From assembly GCA_001786805.1 (NCBI GenBank), contig MFTJ01000027.1, positions 343 through 7,818 of the forward strand: 7,476 nt of DNA, written 5' to 3'. Both the position numbers and the translations under genes were made by a program. Origin of the DNA: Candidatus Nomurabacteria bacterium RIFCSPHIGHO2_01_FULL_39_10 (GTDB lineage Bacteria > Patescibacteriota > Minisyncoccia > Phycocordibacterales > UBA9973). The notes beneath the pieces were generated by a model, which was not told the origin of the DNA, ran no database searches, and worked only from the letters and a program-made list of their open reading frames with translations. Below are positions 1 to 5,770 of the stretch, in pieces (the stretch's first letter is position 1; each line of letters begins with the position of its first letter).

Positions 1-524
1 ACAAAATAGAGCATTGCAATGATGCGTACGTCTATACCAATATTCCGCCGACAGTTTTTAAACTTTACAAGCAAAGAGTCCGTTGGATTTATGGGTTTAT
101 AAATAATACGATAGATTATCGCAAAATATTTTTCAGGAAAGAATACGGAAATTTTTCGATTTTTACCGTTCCCTCGGGAATTATTTCTATTATTACCGCC
201 ACTTATATTTTTTGTATTATGCTTTATAATATATTGTATTTTTTCTACTCAAACATTATTCAATATAAAGACCTGGGTTTTTTAGATAAGATTTCAAGTT
301 TCGACCCATTTTTCATACAAACATCTTCGTTTGTATTTATTTCAATATTTCTTTACTGTTTAGTTGTTTTTTCAGTCATTTTGGGGCAAAAGATAGTTAA
401 TGGCAAATTTAAGATTTCTCTTGAAATTCTTTATTCTTATCTTGTTTTAGGTATAGTAGCGCCATTTTGGCTGATGAAAGCGATTTATAATACTATTTTA
501 CACAAAAGACCTGAATGGAAATAA
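1..524 (+). CDS. Glycosyltransferase family 2, C-terminal part (5' truncated by window edge)
   Basis: The reading frame is open from base 3 to the TAA at 522-524 (173 visible residues), so the gene began before the window; the internal ATG at 219 is only a methionine codon. The motif QRVRW at nucleotides 72-86 matches the Q-x-x-R-W signature of processive GT2 enzymes (cellulose, chitin, hyaluronan and poly-GlcNAc synthases). It is preceded by a typical segment, DAYVYTNIPPT. About three membrane segments follow (visible residues about 56-80, 110-128 and 141-160), with a basic tail ending in RPEWK, as often seen in this family. Family knowledge: such enzymes polymerise or transfer a nucleotide-sugar unit at the cytoplasmic face of the membrane. 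The catalytic D-x-D region is outside the window, so donor, acceptor and product cannot be told. The gene lies 4 nt upstream of a thioredoxin-like gene, probably in one transcript. Confidence 0.85.
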   Translation, partial: KIEHCNDAYVYTNIPPTVFKLYKQRVRWIYGFINNTIDYRKIFFRKEYGNFSIFTVPSGIISIITATYIFCIMLYNILYFFYSNIIQYKDLGFLDKISSFDPFFIQTSSFVFISIFLYCLVVFSVILGQKIVNGKFKISLEILYSYLVLGIVAPFWLMKAIYNTILHKRPEWK

Positions 525-528
525 GTCT

Positions 529-1218
529 ATGAATAATGAAATTGACTGGAAAAAATATTTGATTGTGTTTTTAATTACCATCGGCCTTTTTTTGACCGCC
601 AGCTATTTAAGCAATTATTTTGGCAACAAAAAAATTGACCAGCTAAAATTAATCCAAGACAAAATATCTATTGATATACTCTCCTCAGAAACTCAATTTT
701 CCCTGCTTTCTGAATTATCTTGTAAAAATATTTCCGACTCCATATACTCTCCCGAACTTGGAGAATTGGGCAACAAGCTGGAATGGAGCCAGAATAATCT
801 AGGATCCACCGAGGAGGTGTCTTATTTAAAAAAATACTATTCATTGTTGCAAATCAAAGATTATCTTTTGGCAAAAAAGATTTCCGAGCGTTGCGGCGTG
901 AAGTCCGCCTTTGTTCTTTATTTTTACACAACAGCCGACAACTGCAGTGAATGTGAGAAGCAGGGTTTAGTGCTGACAAGTCTTCATGAAAAATATCCAG
1001 AACTACGGGTTTATTCTTTTGACTACAGCATAGATGTTTCAGCGGTAAAGGCGCTCATTTCTATTTATAAAATAAAGGATACCGAGCTTCCCGCGGTCGT
1101 TTTGGATGACGAATTGCTGACTGGCTATCATGATATGGACGAGCTTGATTTAAAAGTTAAGAAATCTTTTAAGCTTCAAGAAACCAAGCCCGACCTAAAG
1201 CCAAAATCTGCGCGTTAA
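529..1218 (+). CDS. Membrane-anchored thioredoxin-like protein with CxxC motif
   Basis: This is a 229-residue protein of no named family that I recognise. Visible parts are a short N-terminal cytoplasmic stretch and one hydrophobic segment at about residues 9-27, then a polar, probably helical region (30-120), then a likely thioredoxin-fold domain (about 125-205). That domain has a beta strand (AFVLYFYTT), the pair C139-S-E-C142 at the head of a helix, and ELP-A with a candidate cis-proline at P188, in the usual order for the fold. Extra cysteines lie at 65 and 122. Inference: a single-pass protein with its redox domain outside the membrane, handling disulfides of envelope proteins. It could also be a non-redox scaffold that kept the fold. 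The ATG at 529 lies 4 nt after the glycosyltransferase stop. There is only a weak GGA at 517-519 as a ribosome site, so translation is probably coupled. Confidence 0.7.
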   Translation: MNNEIDWKKYLIVFLITIGLFLTASYLSNYFGNKKIDQLKLIQDKISIDILSSETQFSLLSELSCKNISDSIYSPELGELGNKLEWSQNNLGSTEEVSYLKKYYSLLQIKDYLLAKKISERCGVKSAFVLYFYTTADNCSECEKQGLVLTSLHEKYPELRVYSFDYSIDVSAVKALISIYKIKDTELPAVVLDDELLTGYHDMDELDLKVKKSFKLQETKPDLKPKSAR

Positions 1219-1245
1219 AAGTTGATGCTTTATATGAAACTTAGC

Positions 1246-1268
1246 TTAGTAAAACTAATTTAATTTTT
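1246..1268 (+). terminator. Possible weak terminator after the thioredoxin-like gene
   Basis: A 5-bp stem, TTAGT (1246-1250) with ACTAA (1254-1258) and an AAA loop, is followed by an AT-rich tract with a run of six T residues. It lies about 30 nt after the stop codon at 1218 and just before the tRNA promoter region. The stem is short and AT-only, so this is a weak candidate. No better one exists in the 101-bp gap at 1219-1319. Confidence 0.25.
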
Positions 1269-1295
1269 TAAATGGTATTTTGATTTTGAGATAAT
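1267..1295 (+). promoter_or_regulatory. Candidate promoter of the tRNA-Thr gene
   Basis: TTTAAA (1267-1272, 4 of 6 matches to a -35 box) and GATAAT (1290-1295, 5 of 6 to a -10 box) are spaced by 17 bp. They would start transcription near 1302, about 18 nt before the mature tRNA. The region is AT-rich, so chance matches are easy; a shifted -10 (TAATAT at 1292-1297) is possible. Confidence 0.35.
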
Positions 1296-1319
1296 ATATG
1301 TTAGTCTGAAAGGCAGTAA

Positions 1320-1392
1320 GCCGGCATAGCTCAGTTGGTAGAGCACTTCTTTTGTAAAGAAGATGTCCGGGGTTCGATCCCTCGTGCCGGCT
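1320..1392 (+). tRNA. tRNA-Thr (anticodon TGT)
   Basis: A full 73-nt cloverleaf can be drawn. The acceptor stem GCCGGCA (1320-1326) pairs perfectly with TGCCGGC (1385-1391). The D stem is GCTC/GAGC (1329-1332 and 1341-1344). The anticodon stem CTTCT/AGAAG closes the 7-nt loop TTTGTAA (1351-1357). The T stem CGGGG/CCTCG has one G-T pair and encloses TTCGATC. The anticodon TGT (1353-1355) reads ACA and, by wobble, other threonine codons. The discriminator base is T at 1392. The next bases are CTT, so CCA is not encoded and must be added by a CCA-adding enzyme. The gene stands alone between the thioredoxin-like gene and the convergent tsf operon, whose last stop codon is only 20 bp away. A T-rich stretch (1398-1414) may help end its transcript. 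Confidence 0.97.
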
Positions 1393-1412
1393 CTTCAGTT
1401 TGGGTTTTTGTT

Positions 1413-1823
1413 TTACAAATTTTCCTCTTTTTTGATTTTGTGCTTAATTTCCCTGATTCTGTTTTTGTAATCTCCTATAATTTTTAAAAATTTAGAAATT
1501 TCTTTTTTCTCTCCATTTGCGTGGCTTCTCATTTTTATATTTCTTATTTTAATTTTTACCGCTTGATATTTATTTTTTAACAGATTAGCTGTTTTCACAT
1601 AAAGCCGGAGTGTTCCCACCAATACTATATGCTCGTATTTTTTTATATTGGCGACGGTGAAGTGCTTGATTTTTTGGAGATGGTGGATTCCAAAAGAGAT
1701 TTCTTCGGCAGTATTATTGTCTGCTATTTGCCCGTTTTGCAATAAAATCAATTTTCTCCCTATCATAATGATGATGGAAAAGAGAGAGGCGAAAAATAAA
1801 ATTAAAAGAATATAGATATACAT
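1413..1823 (-). CDS. Small basic membrane protein of unknown function, third gene of the rpsB-tsf operon
   Basis: I do not recognise a named family. I chose the ATG at 1823-1821, giving 136 residues, because it overlaps the tsf stop as TAATG, a classic translational-coupling junction. A TTG four codons upstream (1835) is possible but much less likely. The first 20 or so residues are a strong hydrophobic segment (MYIYILLILFFASLFSIIIM), followed by a lysine-rich, mostly helical cytoplasmic part. Its end (about residues 90-136) is so rich in K, R, I and E that a coiled coil or nucleic-acid contact is conceivable. Inference from context only: co-expression with ribosomal protein S2 and EF-Ts could mean membrane tethering of some translation or assembly step, or may simply reflect genome compaction. 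It ends 20 bp from the 3' end of the convergent tRNA-Thr gene. Confidence 0.7.
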   Translation of the reverse strand: MYIYILLILFFASLFSIIIMIGRKLILLQNGQIADNNTAEEISFGIHHLQKIKHFTVANIKKYEHIVLVGTLRLYVKTANLLKNKYQAVKIKIRNIKMRSHANGEKKEISKFLKIIGDYKNRIREIKHKIKKEENL

Positions 1824-2623
1824 TATATTGAACAACGCTTTACTTCTTTTATCTTAGCTTTTGATTTTTCCAAAAGATTGCCGATTGTTTGCTCAGGATT
1901 TTTTATAAACGTCTGATTGACCAAAGTCTTTTCCTTAAAATAAGCGCCGATTTTTCCTTCAAGCATTTTCTTTTTTATCTCGACTGGCTTTTCAACATTC
2001 GCAATTTCTTTTTCAAATACTTCCACCATTGTTTTTCTGATATCAGGGGTTATTTCGCTTTCATTTATATACTCGGGCTTCATCGCGGTAATGTGCATAG
2101 CGATGTCTTTTGCGAGCTCAGCGCTTCCGCCCTCAAGGCTCACAATTACAGCCATTTTATTATTATGCACATAGCCTCCTAAAACATTTCCAGAAACTTC
2201 ACACACTTCGCCAAGCTGTATGTTCTCTCCTGTTTTCTGGATTATAGGATCTATCAAATCTTTCGCTTCTTGCTTCATTTTTTCTATCCCTTTCGCAAGA
2301 ACCACATTTGAAAGATTATTTAATAGCGCCACGAAGTCGCTATTTTTTGCCACAAAGTCGGTCTCGCAAAGGAGAGACACCAAAACAGCTTTTTTGCCTG
2401 CCTGTCCGGCGGGCAGGTCTTTTATTTTAATCATCACCGCGCCGTCTTTTACCTCGCGGCTCATTTTTTTAAGCGCAATATCAGAACTTGTCTTTTTAAG
2501 GATAGCCAGAGCCTTTTTCATATCGCCCTCAGCCTCTTCTAGCGCGCGCTTGCATTGCATTACGGAAATACCAGTAGAATCTCTCAGTTTCTTTATCAGC
2601 TCAGTTGTTATTTGTGAAGGCAT
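1823..2623 (-). CDS. tsf: Translation elongation factor Ts
   Basis: EF-Ts is the guanine-nucleotide exchange factor that releases GDP from EF-Tu. The 266 residues start with a UBA-like domain (residues 4-44, with LRDSTGISVMQCKRALEEAEGD close to the family pattern, in which MMDCK is usual). The core signature CETDFVAKN is at 86-94, then come two dimer/core subdomains, with AMHITAMKPEYI at 176-187 and the C-terminal EKTLVNQTF at 231-239. The length is near that of many bacterial EF-Ts proteins. The ATG at 2623 follows the rpsB stop by 3 nt, the common bacterial rpsB-tsf pairing; a weak AAAGAAG precedes it. The odd part is residues 70-76 (LPAGQAG). They interrupt a strand-turn just before the ETDFVA signature and are encoded by a near-perfect DNA palindrome, so they look like an insertion in a surface turn that keeps the frame. 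Confidence 0.97.
   Translation of the reverse strand: MPSQITTELIKKLRDSTGISVMQCKRALEEAEGDMKKALAILKKTSSDIALKKMSREVKDGAVMIKIKDLPAGQAGKKAVLVSLLCETDFVAKNSDFVALLNNLSNVVLAKGIEKMKQEAKDLIDPIIQKTGENIQLGEVCEVSGNVLGGYVHNNKMAVIVSLEGGSAELAKDIAMHITAMKPEYINESEITPDIRKTMVEVFEKEIANVEKPVEIKKKMLEGKIGAYFKEKTLVNQTFIKNPEQTIGNLLEKSKAKIKEVKRCSI
2396..2417. repeat. In-frame palindromic mini-insert in tsf (encodes LPAGQAG)
   Basis: On the + strand, CCTGTCC (2401-2407) and GGGCAGG (2411-2417) form a 7-bp stem with one T-G pair around the triloop GGC, and an extra GCCTG lies directly before it. On the coding (-) strand, 21 nt (2416-2396) encode seven residues absent from the usual EF-Ts alignment at this turn. The segment is much more GC-rich than its surroundings. 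From memory, short PAGQAG-like inserts and their antisense form PACPAGR recur in proteins from Candidate Phyla Radiation genomes; I could not check this. I saw no second copy in the window. Confidence 0.65.
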
Positions 2624-2626
2624 ATA

Positions 2627-3355
2627 TTAAGCTTCTTTGACAGGCACAGAAGTCTGACCCGTTTTGTAAGCATTTGCAATGTGCGCAGTGAAAAACTTTA
2701 TAGAAGGTATTCCGGAGTCATTGCCGACGATAGGATAAGAAATATCTTTAATATCTGAATCAGAATTAACAAGAGAAACAATAGGCACATCTTTATTTTT
2801 CGCTTCAATTGCGGCTATGTGTTCTTCTCTACTGTCTATTATAAACAAAGCATCAGGAGTTTTCTTCAGCTCAAGAAGTCCGGTGTAATAGCGCGCGAGC
2901 TTTTCCATTTTCTTGGTCATTACCACTCTTTCTTTTTTTGTATATTTATCGAGCCCTCCTTCTTTACTGTCTTTTTGGTAATTTTCAAGTTCAACAATCC
3001 TTTTTTTTATTTCCGTGAAATTAGAGAGGGTTCCTCCAATCCAGCGTTCGGTGACATAGGGCATGCCCAAAGATTCCGCCACGCTCTTGGTTATCTCTTT
3101 AGCTTCAGGTTTGGTGCCTACAAAAAGAACGACTTTGCCTTTAGCGCCTAAATCTTTTATGAATTCTGCCGCTTTTTCCAGCATAACGCTTGTCTTTTCG
3201 AGGTTAATGATATCTCCTTTGTTCTTGGTGGCAAATATGTATTTTGCCAAACTCGGGTGCCTTCTAGTTTTAGAATAACCATAATGCGCGCCGACTTTGA
3301 ACATTTTTTCGATTAATGTATCAGTGTCTACTTTCCTTAAATCTGCTTTTTGCAT
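2627..3355 (-). CDS. rpsB: 30S ribosomal protein S2
   Basis: uS2 binds the head-body junction of the 30S subunit and joins late in assembly. The 242 residues show the whole family pattern: LIEKMFKVGAHYGY and KYIFATKNKGDIINLEKT (residues 14-55), FVGTK (78-82), ERWIGGTLSNF (103-113), the helical hairpin with the KKMEKL segment (148-153), IIDSREEHIAAIEA (172-185) and GNDSGIPSI (211-219). I chose the ATG at 3355-3353. A longer frame to a TTG at 3451 would add 32 non-family residues, run through the promoter and overlap proS. The predicted transcription start coincides with this ATG, so the mRNA is probably leaderless and has no room for the leader-based S2 autoregulation known in some bacteria. 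tsf follows after 3 nt. Confidence 0.97.
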   Translation of the reverse strand: MQKADLRKVDTDTLIEKMFKVGAHYGYSKTRRHPSLAKYIFATKNKGDIINLEKTSVMLEKAAEFIKDLGAKGKVVLFVGTKPEAKEITKSVAESLGMPYVTERWIGGTLSNFTEIKKRIVELENYQKDSKEGGLDKYTKKERVVMTKKMEKLARYYTGLLELKKTPDALFIIDSREEHIAAIEAKNKDVPIVSLVNSDSDIKDISYPIVGNDSGIPSIKFFTAHIANAYKTGQTSVPVKEA

Positions 3356-3361
3356 GGGTTT

Positions 3362-3390
3362 AATATAGCAGAAAGGGGAGAGTTTTGCAA
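3362..3390 (-). promoter_or_regulatory. Promoter of the rpsB-tsf operon
   Basis: Read on the - strand, TTGCAA (3390-3385, 4 of 6 matches to the -35 box) and TATATT (3367-3362, 5 of 6 to the -10 box) are separated by exactly 17 bp. Only six bases (AAACCC) separate the -10 box from the rpsB ATG at 3355. Normal start spacing therefore puts +1 on or within a base or two of the start codon. Confidence 0.7.
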
Positions 3391-3401
3391 ACTTTTTTCC
3401 T

Positions 3402-3430
3402 TTGACCAAAAGACTTTTTTCGGTTAAGAT
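3402..3430 (+). promoter_or_regulatory. Promoter of proS and the genes after it
   Basis: TTGACC (3402-3407, 5 of 6 matches to the -35 box) and TAAGAT (3425-3430, 4 of 6 to the -10 box) have a 17-bp spacer. Eight bases (3431-3438) separate the -10 box from the proS ATG, so +1 would fall 0-2 nt before the ATG. The box pair lies next to the rpsB promoter, with 11 bp between the two -35 boxes, forming a compact divergent pair. Confidence 0.6.
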
Positions 3431-3438
3431 GGGCTTAT

Positions 3439-4686
3439 ATGAGACAATCAAAACTTTTTACTAAAACAAGGAAGGACGCGCCGGCGGATGAAGTGTCTCG
3501 AAACGCCGAGCTTCTGATTCGCGGTGGATTTATCCATAAAGAAATGGCGGGGGTTTACAGCTATTTGCCTTTAGGTCTTCGGGTTCTGGAGAAAATCGGT
3601 AACATCATCAGAGAAGAAATGAACAAAGCTGGCGGGCAGGAGGTTCTCTTGTCATCTTTTCATCCAAAAGAAAATTGGGAAAAAACCGGCAGGTGGGAAG
3701 CGATGACTGATTTGTATAAAGTCTCCGATAGTTCCGGACGGGAAGTCGCGTTGGGTCCTACTCATGAGGAAATCATTGTTCCTATTTTGAAGAATTATAT
3801 TTCTTCCCACAAAGACCTGCCTGTTGCCATCTATCAGATTCAAAATAAATTCAGAATGGAACTTCGCGCCAAGTCTGGCATTTTGCGGGGCCGCGAATTT
3901 ATGATGAAAGATATGTATTCCTTTCATGCGACAGAGGAAGATTTTGAAGAATTTTATAATAAGATGAAAGACGTTTATAAAACAATCTTTCAAAGAGTCG
4001 GCATTGGTCATTTGACTTATCTGACTTTTGCTTCCGGCGGAACTTTTTCAAAGTATTCGCATGAATTTCAAACGATTACTGCTATGGGTGAAGACACTAT
4101 CTATGTAGATGAAGAAAAAGGCGTGGCTGTCAACAAAGAAGTTTTAAACAGCGAAGTTTTGAAACAGCTTAATTTAACAAAAGAAAAATTGGCTGAGCGC
4201 AAGGCCATTGAGGTGGGGAACATTTTTGATCTGAAGACTAAATATTCAAAACCCTTTGACTTATCATTTACGGACGAAAAGGAGCAAAAGCATGCTATCT
4301 TAATGGGTTGCTACGGCATAGGGCTGGGGCGTCTAATGGGTACCGTTGTGGAAGTCTTGTCGGACGATAAGGGTATAATCTGGCCAGAGTCTATAGCGCC
4401 GTTTCAAGTCCACTTACTCGCTCTGGGAGACGACAAGGAAATTTTAGGAGAAGCTGAAAAGGTTTATAAAAGCCTGCTGAAAGCTGGTGTTGAAGTTTTG
4501 TTTGACGACAGGGCTGAAGTGTTGGCCGGAGAAAAATTTGCCGATGCGGATCTGCTCGGCATACCGTTTAGAGTGGTAGTGTCCGCTCGCAGTATGAAAG
4601 AGAGTGGAGTAGAAATAAAAAAGCGTACCGAAGAAAAAGGCAAAGTAATTTCTTTGGCTGAGTTATTAAAACAGATAGAGCCTTAG
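3439..4686 (+). CDS. proS: Prolyl-tRNA synthetase, short form without editing domain
   Basis: A class II synthetase that joins proline to tRNA-Pro using ATP. The 415 residues contain the N-terminal LFTKTRKDAPADE and motif 1 (about 39-76, GVYSYLPLGLRVLEKI). The GPTHEE proline/ATP loop is at 106-111, motif 2 at 137-161 (KFRMELRAKSGILRGREFMMKD) and motif 3 at 290-299 (GCYGIGLGRL). An anticodon-binding domain spans about 321-413. The usual bacterial enzyme (about 570 residues) has a roughly 180-residue INS editing domain between motifs 2 and 3. Here only a short linker (about 214-258) is present, as in mitochondrial and some alphaproteobacterial enzymes. By family knowledge it should be unable to clear Ala-tRNA-Pro in cis. 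The SHEF element (207-210) is kept. The ATG at 3439 fits the family start and probably sits at the very 5' end of the mRNA. The stop codon lies inside a long hairpin. Confidence 0.97.
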   Translation: MRQSKLFTKTRKDAPADEVSRNAELLIRGGFIHKEMAGVYSYLPLGLRVLEKIGNIIREEMNKAGGQEVLLSSFHPKENWEKTGRWEAMTDLYKVSDSSGREVALGPTHEEIIVPILKNYISSHKDLPVAIYQIQNKFRMELRAKSGILRGREFMMKDMYSFHATEEDFEEFYNKMKDVYKTIFQRVGIGHLTYLTFASGGTFSKYSHEFQTITAMGEDTIYVDEEKGVAVNKEVLNSEVLKQLNLTKEKLAERKAIEVGNIFDLKTKYSKPFDLSFTDEKEQKHAILMGCYGIGLGRLMGTVVEVLSDDKGIIWPESIAPFQVHLLALGDDKEILGEAEKVYKSLLKAGVEVLFDDRAEVLAGEKFADADLLGIPFRVVVSARSMKESGVEIKKRTEEKGKVISLAELLKQIEP

Positions 4687-4716
4687 ACTCTAGATAGAGT
4701 CTAAGGCTCTATCTGT
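4671..4716 (+). repeat. Perfect 21-bp inverted repeat spanning the proS stop codon
   Basis: The left arm 4671-4691 and right arm 4696-4716 are exact reverse complements around the 4-nt loop AGAT. The left arm contains the last five codons of proS and its TAG stop (4684-4686). The right arm ends 7 nt before the mreB ATG. On the + strand no T-run follows (the next bases are GAAAATTATG), so it is not a standard intrinsic terminator. On the - strand it is followed by only four T residues. Possible roles are a U-independent terminator or pause site, an RNase III processing or mRNA-stability element between proS and mreBC, or a barrier that shapes mreB initiation. Confidence 0.9.
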
Positions 4717-4723
4717 GAAAATT

Positions 4724-5770
4724 ATGTTTGAAAAAATTTACAAATTGATTTCCAATGACATAGGCATAGATTTAGGCACATCAAACACCTTAGTTTATTT
4801 AAAGGGTCACGGCATTGTGATTAACGAGCCTTCAGTAGTGGCAGTCAATATCAAAACCAATCAGATTTTAGCTGTCGGCACCAAGGCCAAAGAAATGCTG
4901 GGACGCACTCCGGGACACATCAGGGCCATTCGCCCATTGATAGATGGTGTTATCTCTGATTTTGAAGTTACCGAAGAAATGCTTTCTTATTTAATAAACA
5001 AAGCGGATAAAATGTCCAAAAAATTAGCTCGACCGAGAGTTTTGGTCGGCGTTCCGACTGGCACAACCAATGTGGAGACTCGCGCTGTCTATGATGCGGC
5101 GAGAAGCGCCGGCGCGCGGGAAGTTTTTCTGGTGGAAGAGCCGATGGCGGCTGCCATCGGCATACGGCTTCCTATCAAAGACCCTGTTGGTTCTATGATT
5201 ATAGATATTGGCGGGGGCACGACGGATATCGCGGTAATTTCCTTGGGCGGAGTCGTGAAATCCAAAAACTTAAAAATAGCGGGTGATAGGCTGAACAACG
5301 ACATCATTAGTTATATGCGCGACGAATTTAAAATACTTATCGGCGAGAGAACGGCGGAAATGGTAAAGATTGCTCTCGGTTCTGTGATTGAAGGGGAATA
5401 CATGGAAACAGAAGTTCATGGGCGCGATCTTTTAACCGGATTACCCCGCGCCGTGACAGTGACAGATTCCGATATCCGCGAGGCTCTTGCGCTTTCAGTC
5501 AAAGAATTAGTGGAAGGCGTCAAAGATATGCTGGAAACAACGCCGCCGGAAATTTTATCTGACATAATGCATCGGGGGGTTACTTTGACCGGCGGCGGCG
5601 CCTTGATACTTGGACTGGATCAGCTTTTAGGGCGAGTTCTTAAAATTCCGGTGTATGTAGCGGAAGACCCACTTTCCGCTGTAGCCAGGGGCACCGGAGT
5701 GATTTTAGACGACCTTCCGTTTTATAAAGAAGTTTTGATCGGAAATCAAGATGAGCTACCTCCTAGATAA
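4724..5770 (+). CDS. mreB: Rod shape-determining protein MreB
   Basis: A bacterial actin that forms membrane-bound filaments and directs lateral peptidoglycan synthesis. The 348 residues carry all actin-fold ATPase motifs: phosphate 1 GIDLGTSNTLVY (14-25), the GVPTGTTNVETRAV connect region (109-122), LVEEPMAAAIG with the likely catalytic glutamate (136-146), phosphate 2 DIGGGTTDIAVIS (161-173) and the adenosine motif GVTLTGGGALI (285-295). The length is normal. I chose the ATG at 4724 because the family begins M-F-x-K-x-x-x-x-x-S-N-D. A GTG at 4715 would add three residues but lies in the hairpin arm. No Shine-Dalgarno sequence precedes the ATG, and the only upstream promoter I can see is that of proS, so read-through is likely. 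The end overlaps mreC by 20 nt. Confidence 0.97.
   Translation: MFEKIYKLISNDIGIDLGTSNTLVYLKGHGIVINEPSVVAVNIKTNQILAVGTKAKEMLGRTPGHIRAIRPLIDGVISDFEVTEEMLSYLINKADKMSKKLARPRVLVGVPTGTTNVETRAVYDAARSAGAREVFLVEEPMAAAIGIRLPIKDPVGSMIIDIGGGTTDIAVISLGGVVKSKNLKIAGDRLNNDIISYMRDEFKILIGERTAEMVKIALGSVIEGEYMETEVHGRDLLTGLPRAVTVTDSDIREALALSVKELVEGVKDMLETTPPEILSDIMHRGVTLTGGGALILGLDQLLGRVLKIPVYVAEDPLSAVARGTGVILDDLPFYKEVLIGNQDELPPR

Noticed and set aside
219..524. A separate 101-residue membrane protein starting at the ATG at 219
   Set aside because: The same frame is open to base 3 and contains the QRVRW glycosyltransferase motif, so this is only the C-terminal part of a larger gene.
1824..1835. TTG start at 1835 for the small membrane protein
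   Set aside because: The ATG at 1823 forms a TAATG junction with the tsf stop and is the better start.
1889..3278. Open frames on the + strand opposite tsf and rpsB (1889-2182, 2220-2630, 2819-3151, 3063-3278)
   Set aside because: They are antisense shadows of strongly conserved genes, without their own start signals or family resemblance. The CPACPAGR stretch in one is the reverse of the palindromic insert.
3356..3451. N-terminal extension of S2 to a TTG at 3451
   Set aside because: The added 32 residues have no S2 character, would overlap proS, and run through both promoters.
3631..3640. The 10-mer GGCGGGCAGG in proS, identical to part of the tsf palindrome (a similar GCGGGCAGG lies in mreC at 6182-6190)
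   Set aside because: It encodes the conserved AGGQE (proS) and RAGD (mreC) residues, lacks the other palindrome arm, and is best seen as chance.
4671..4716. The long hairpin as a standard intrinsic terminator for proS
   Set aside because: No T-run follows on the + strand, and mreB begins 7 nt later with no visible promoter of its own.
4715..4723. GTG start for MreB at 4715
   Set aside because: It lies in the hairpin arm, and the ATG at 4724 gives the normal MreB N-terminus.
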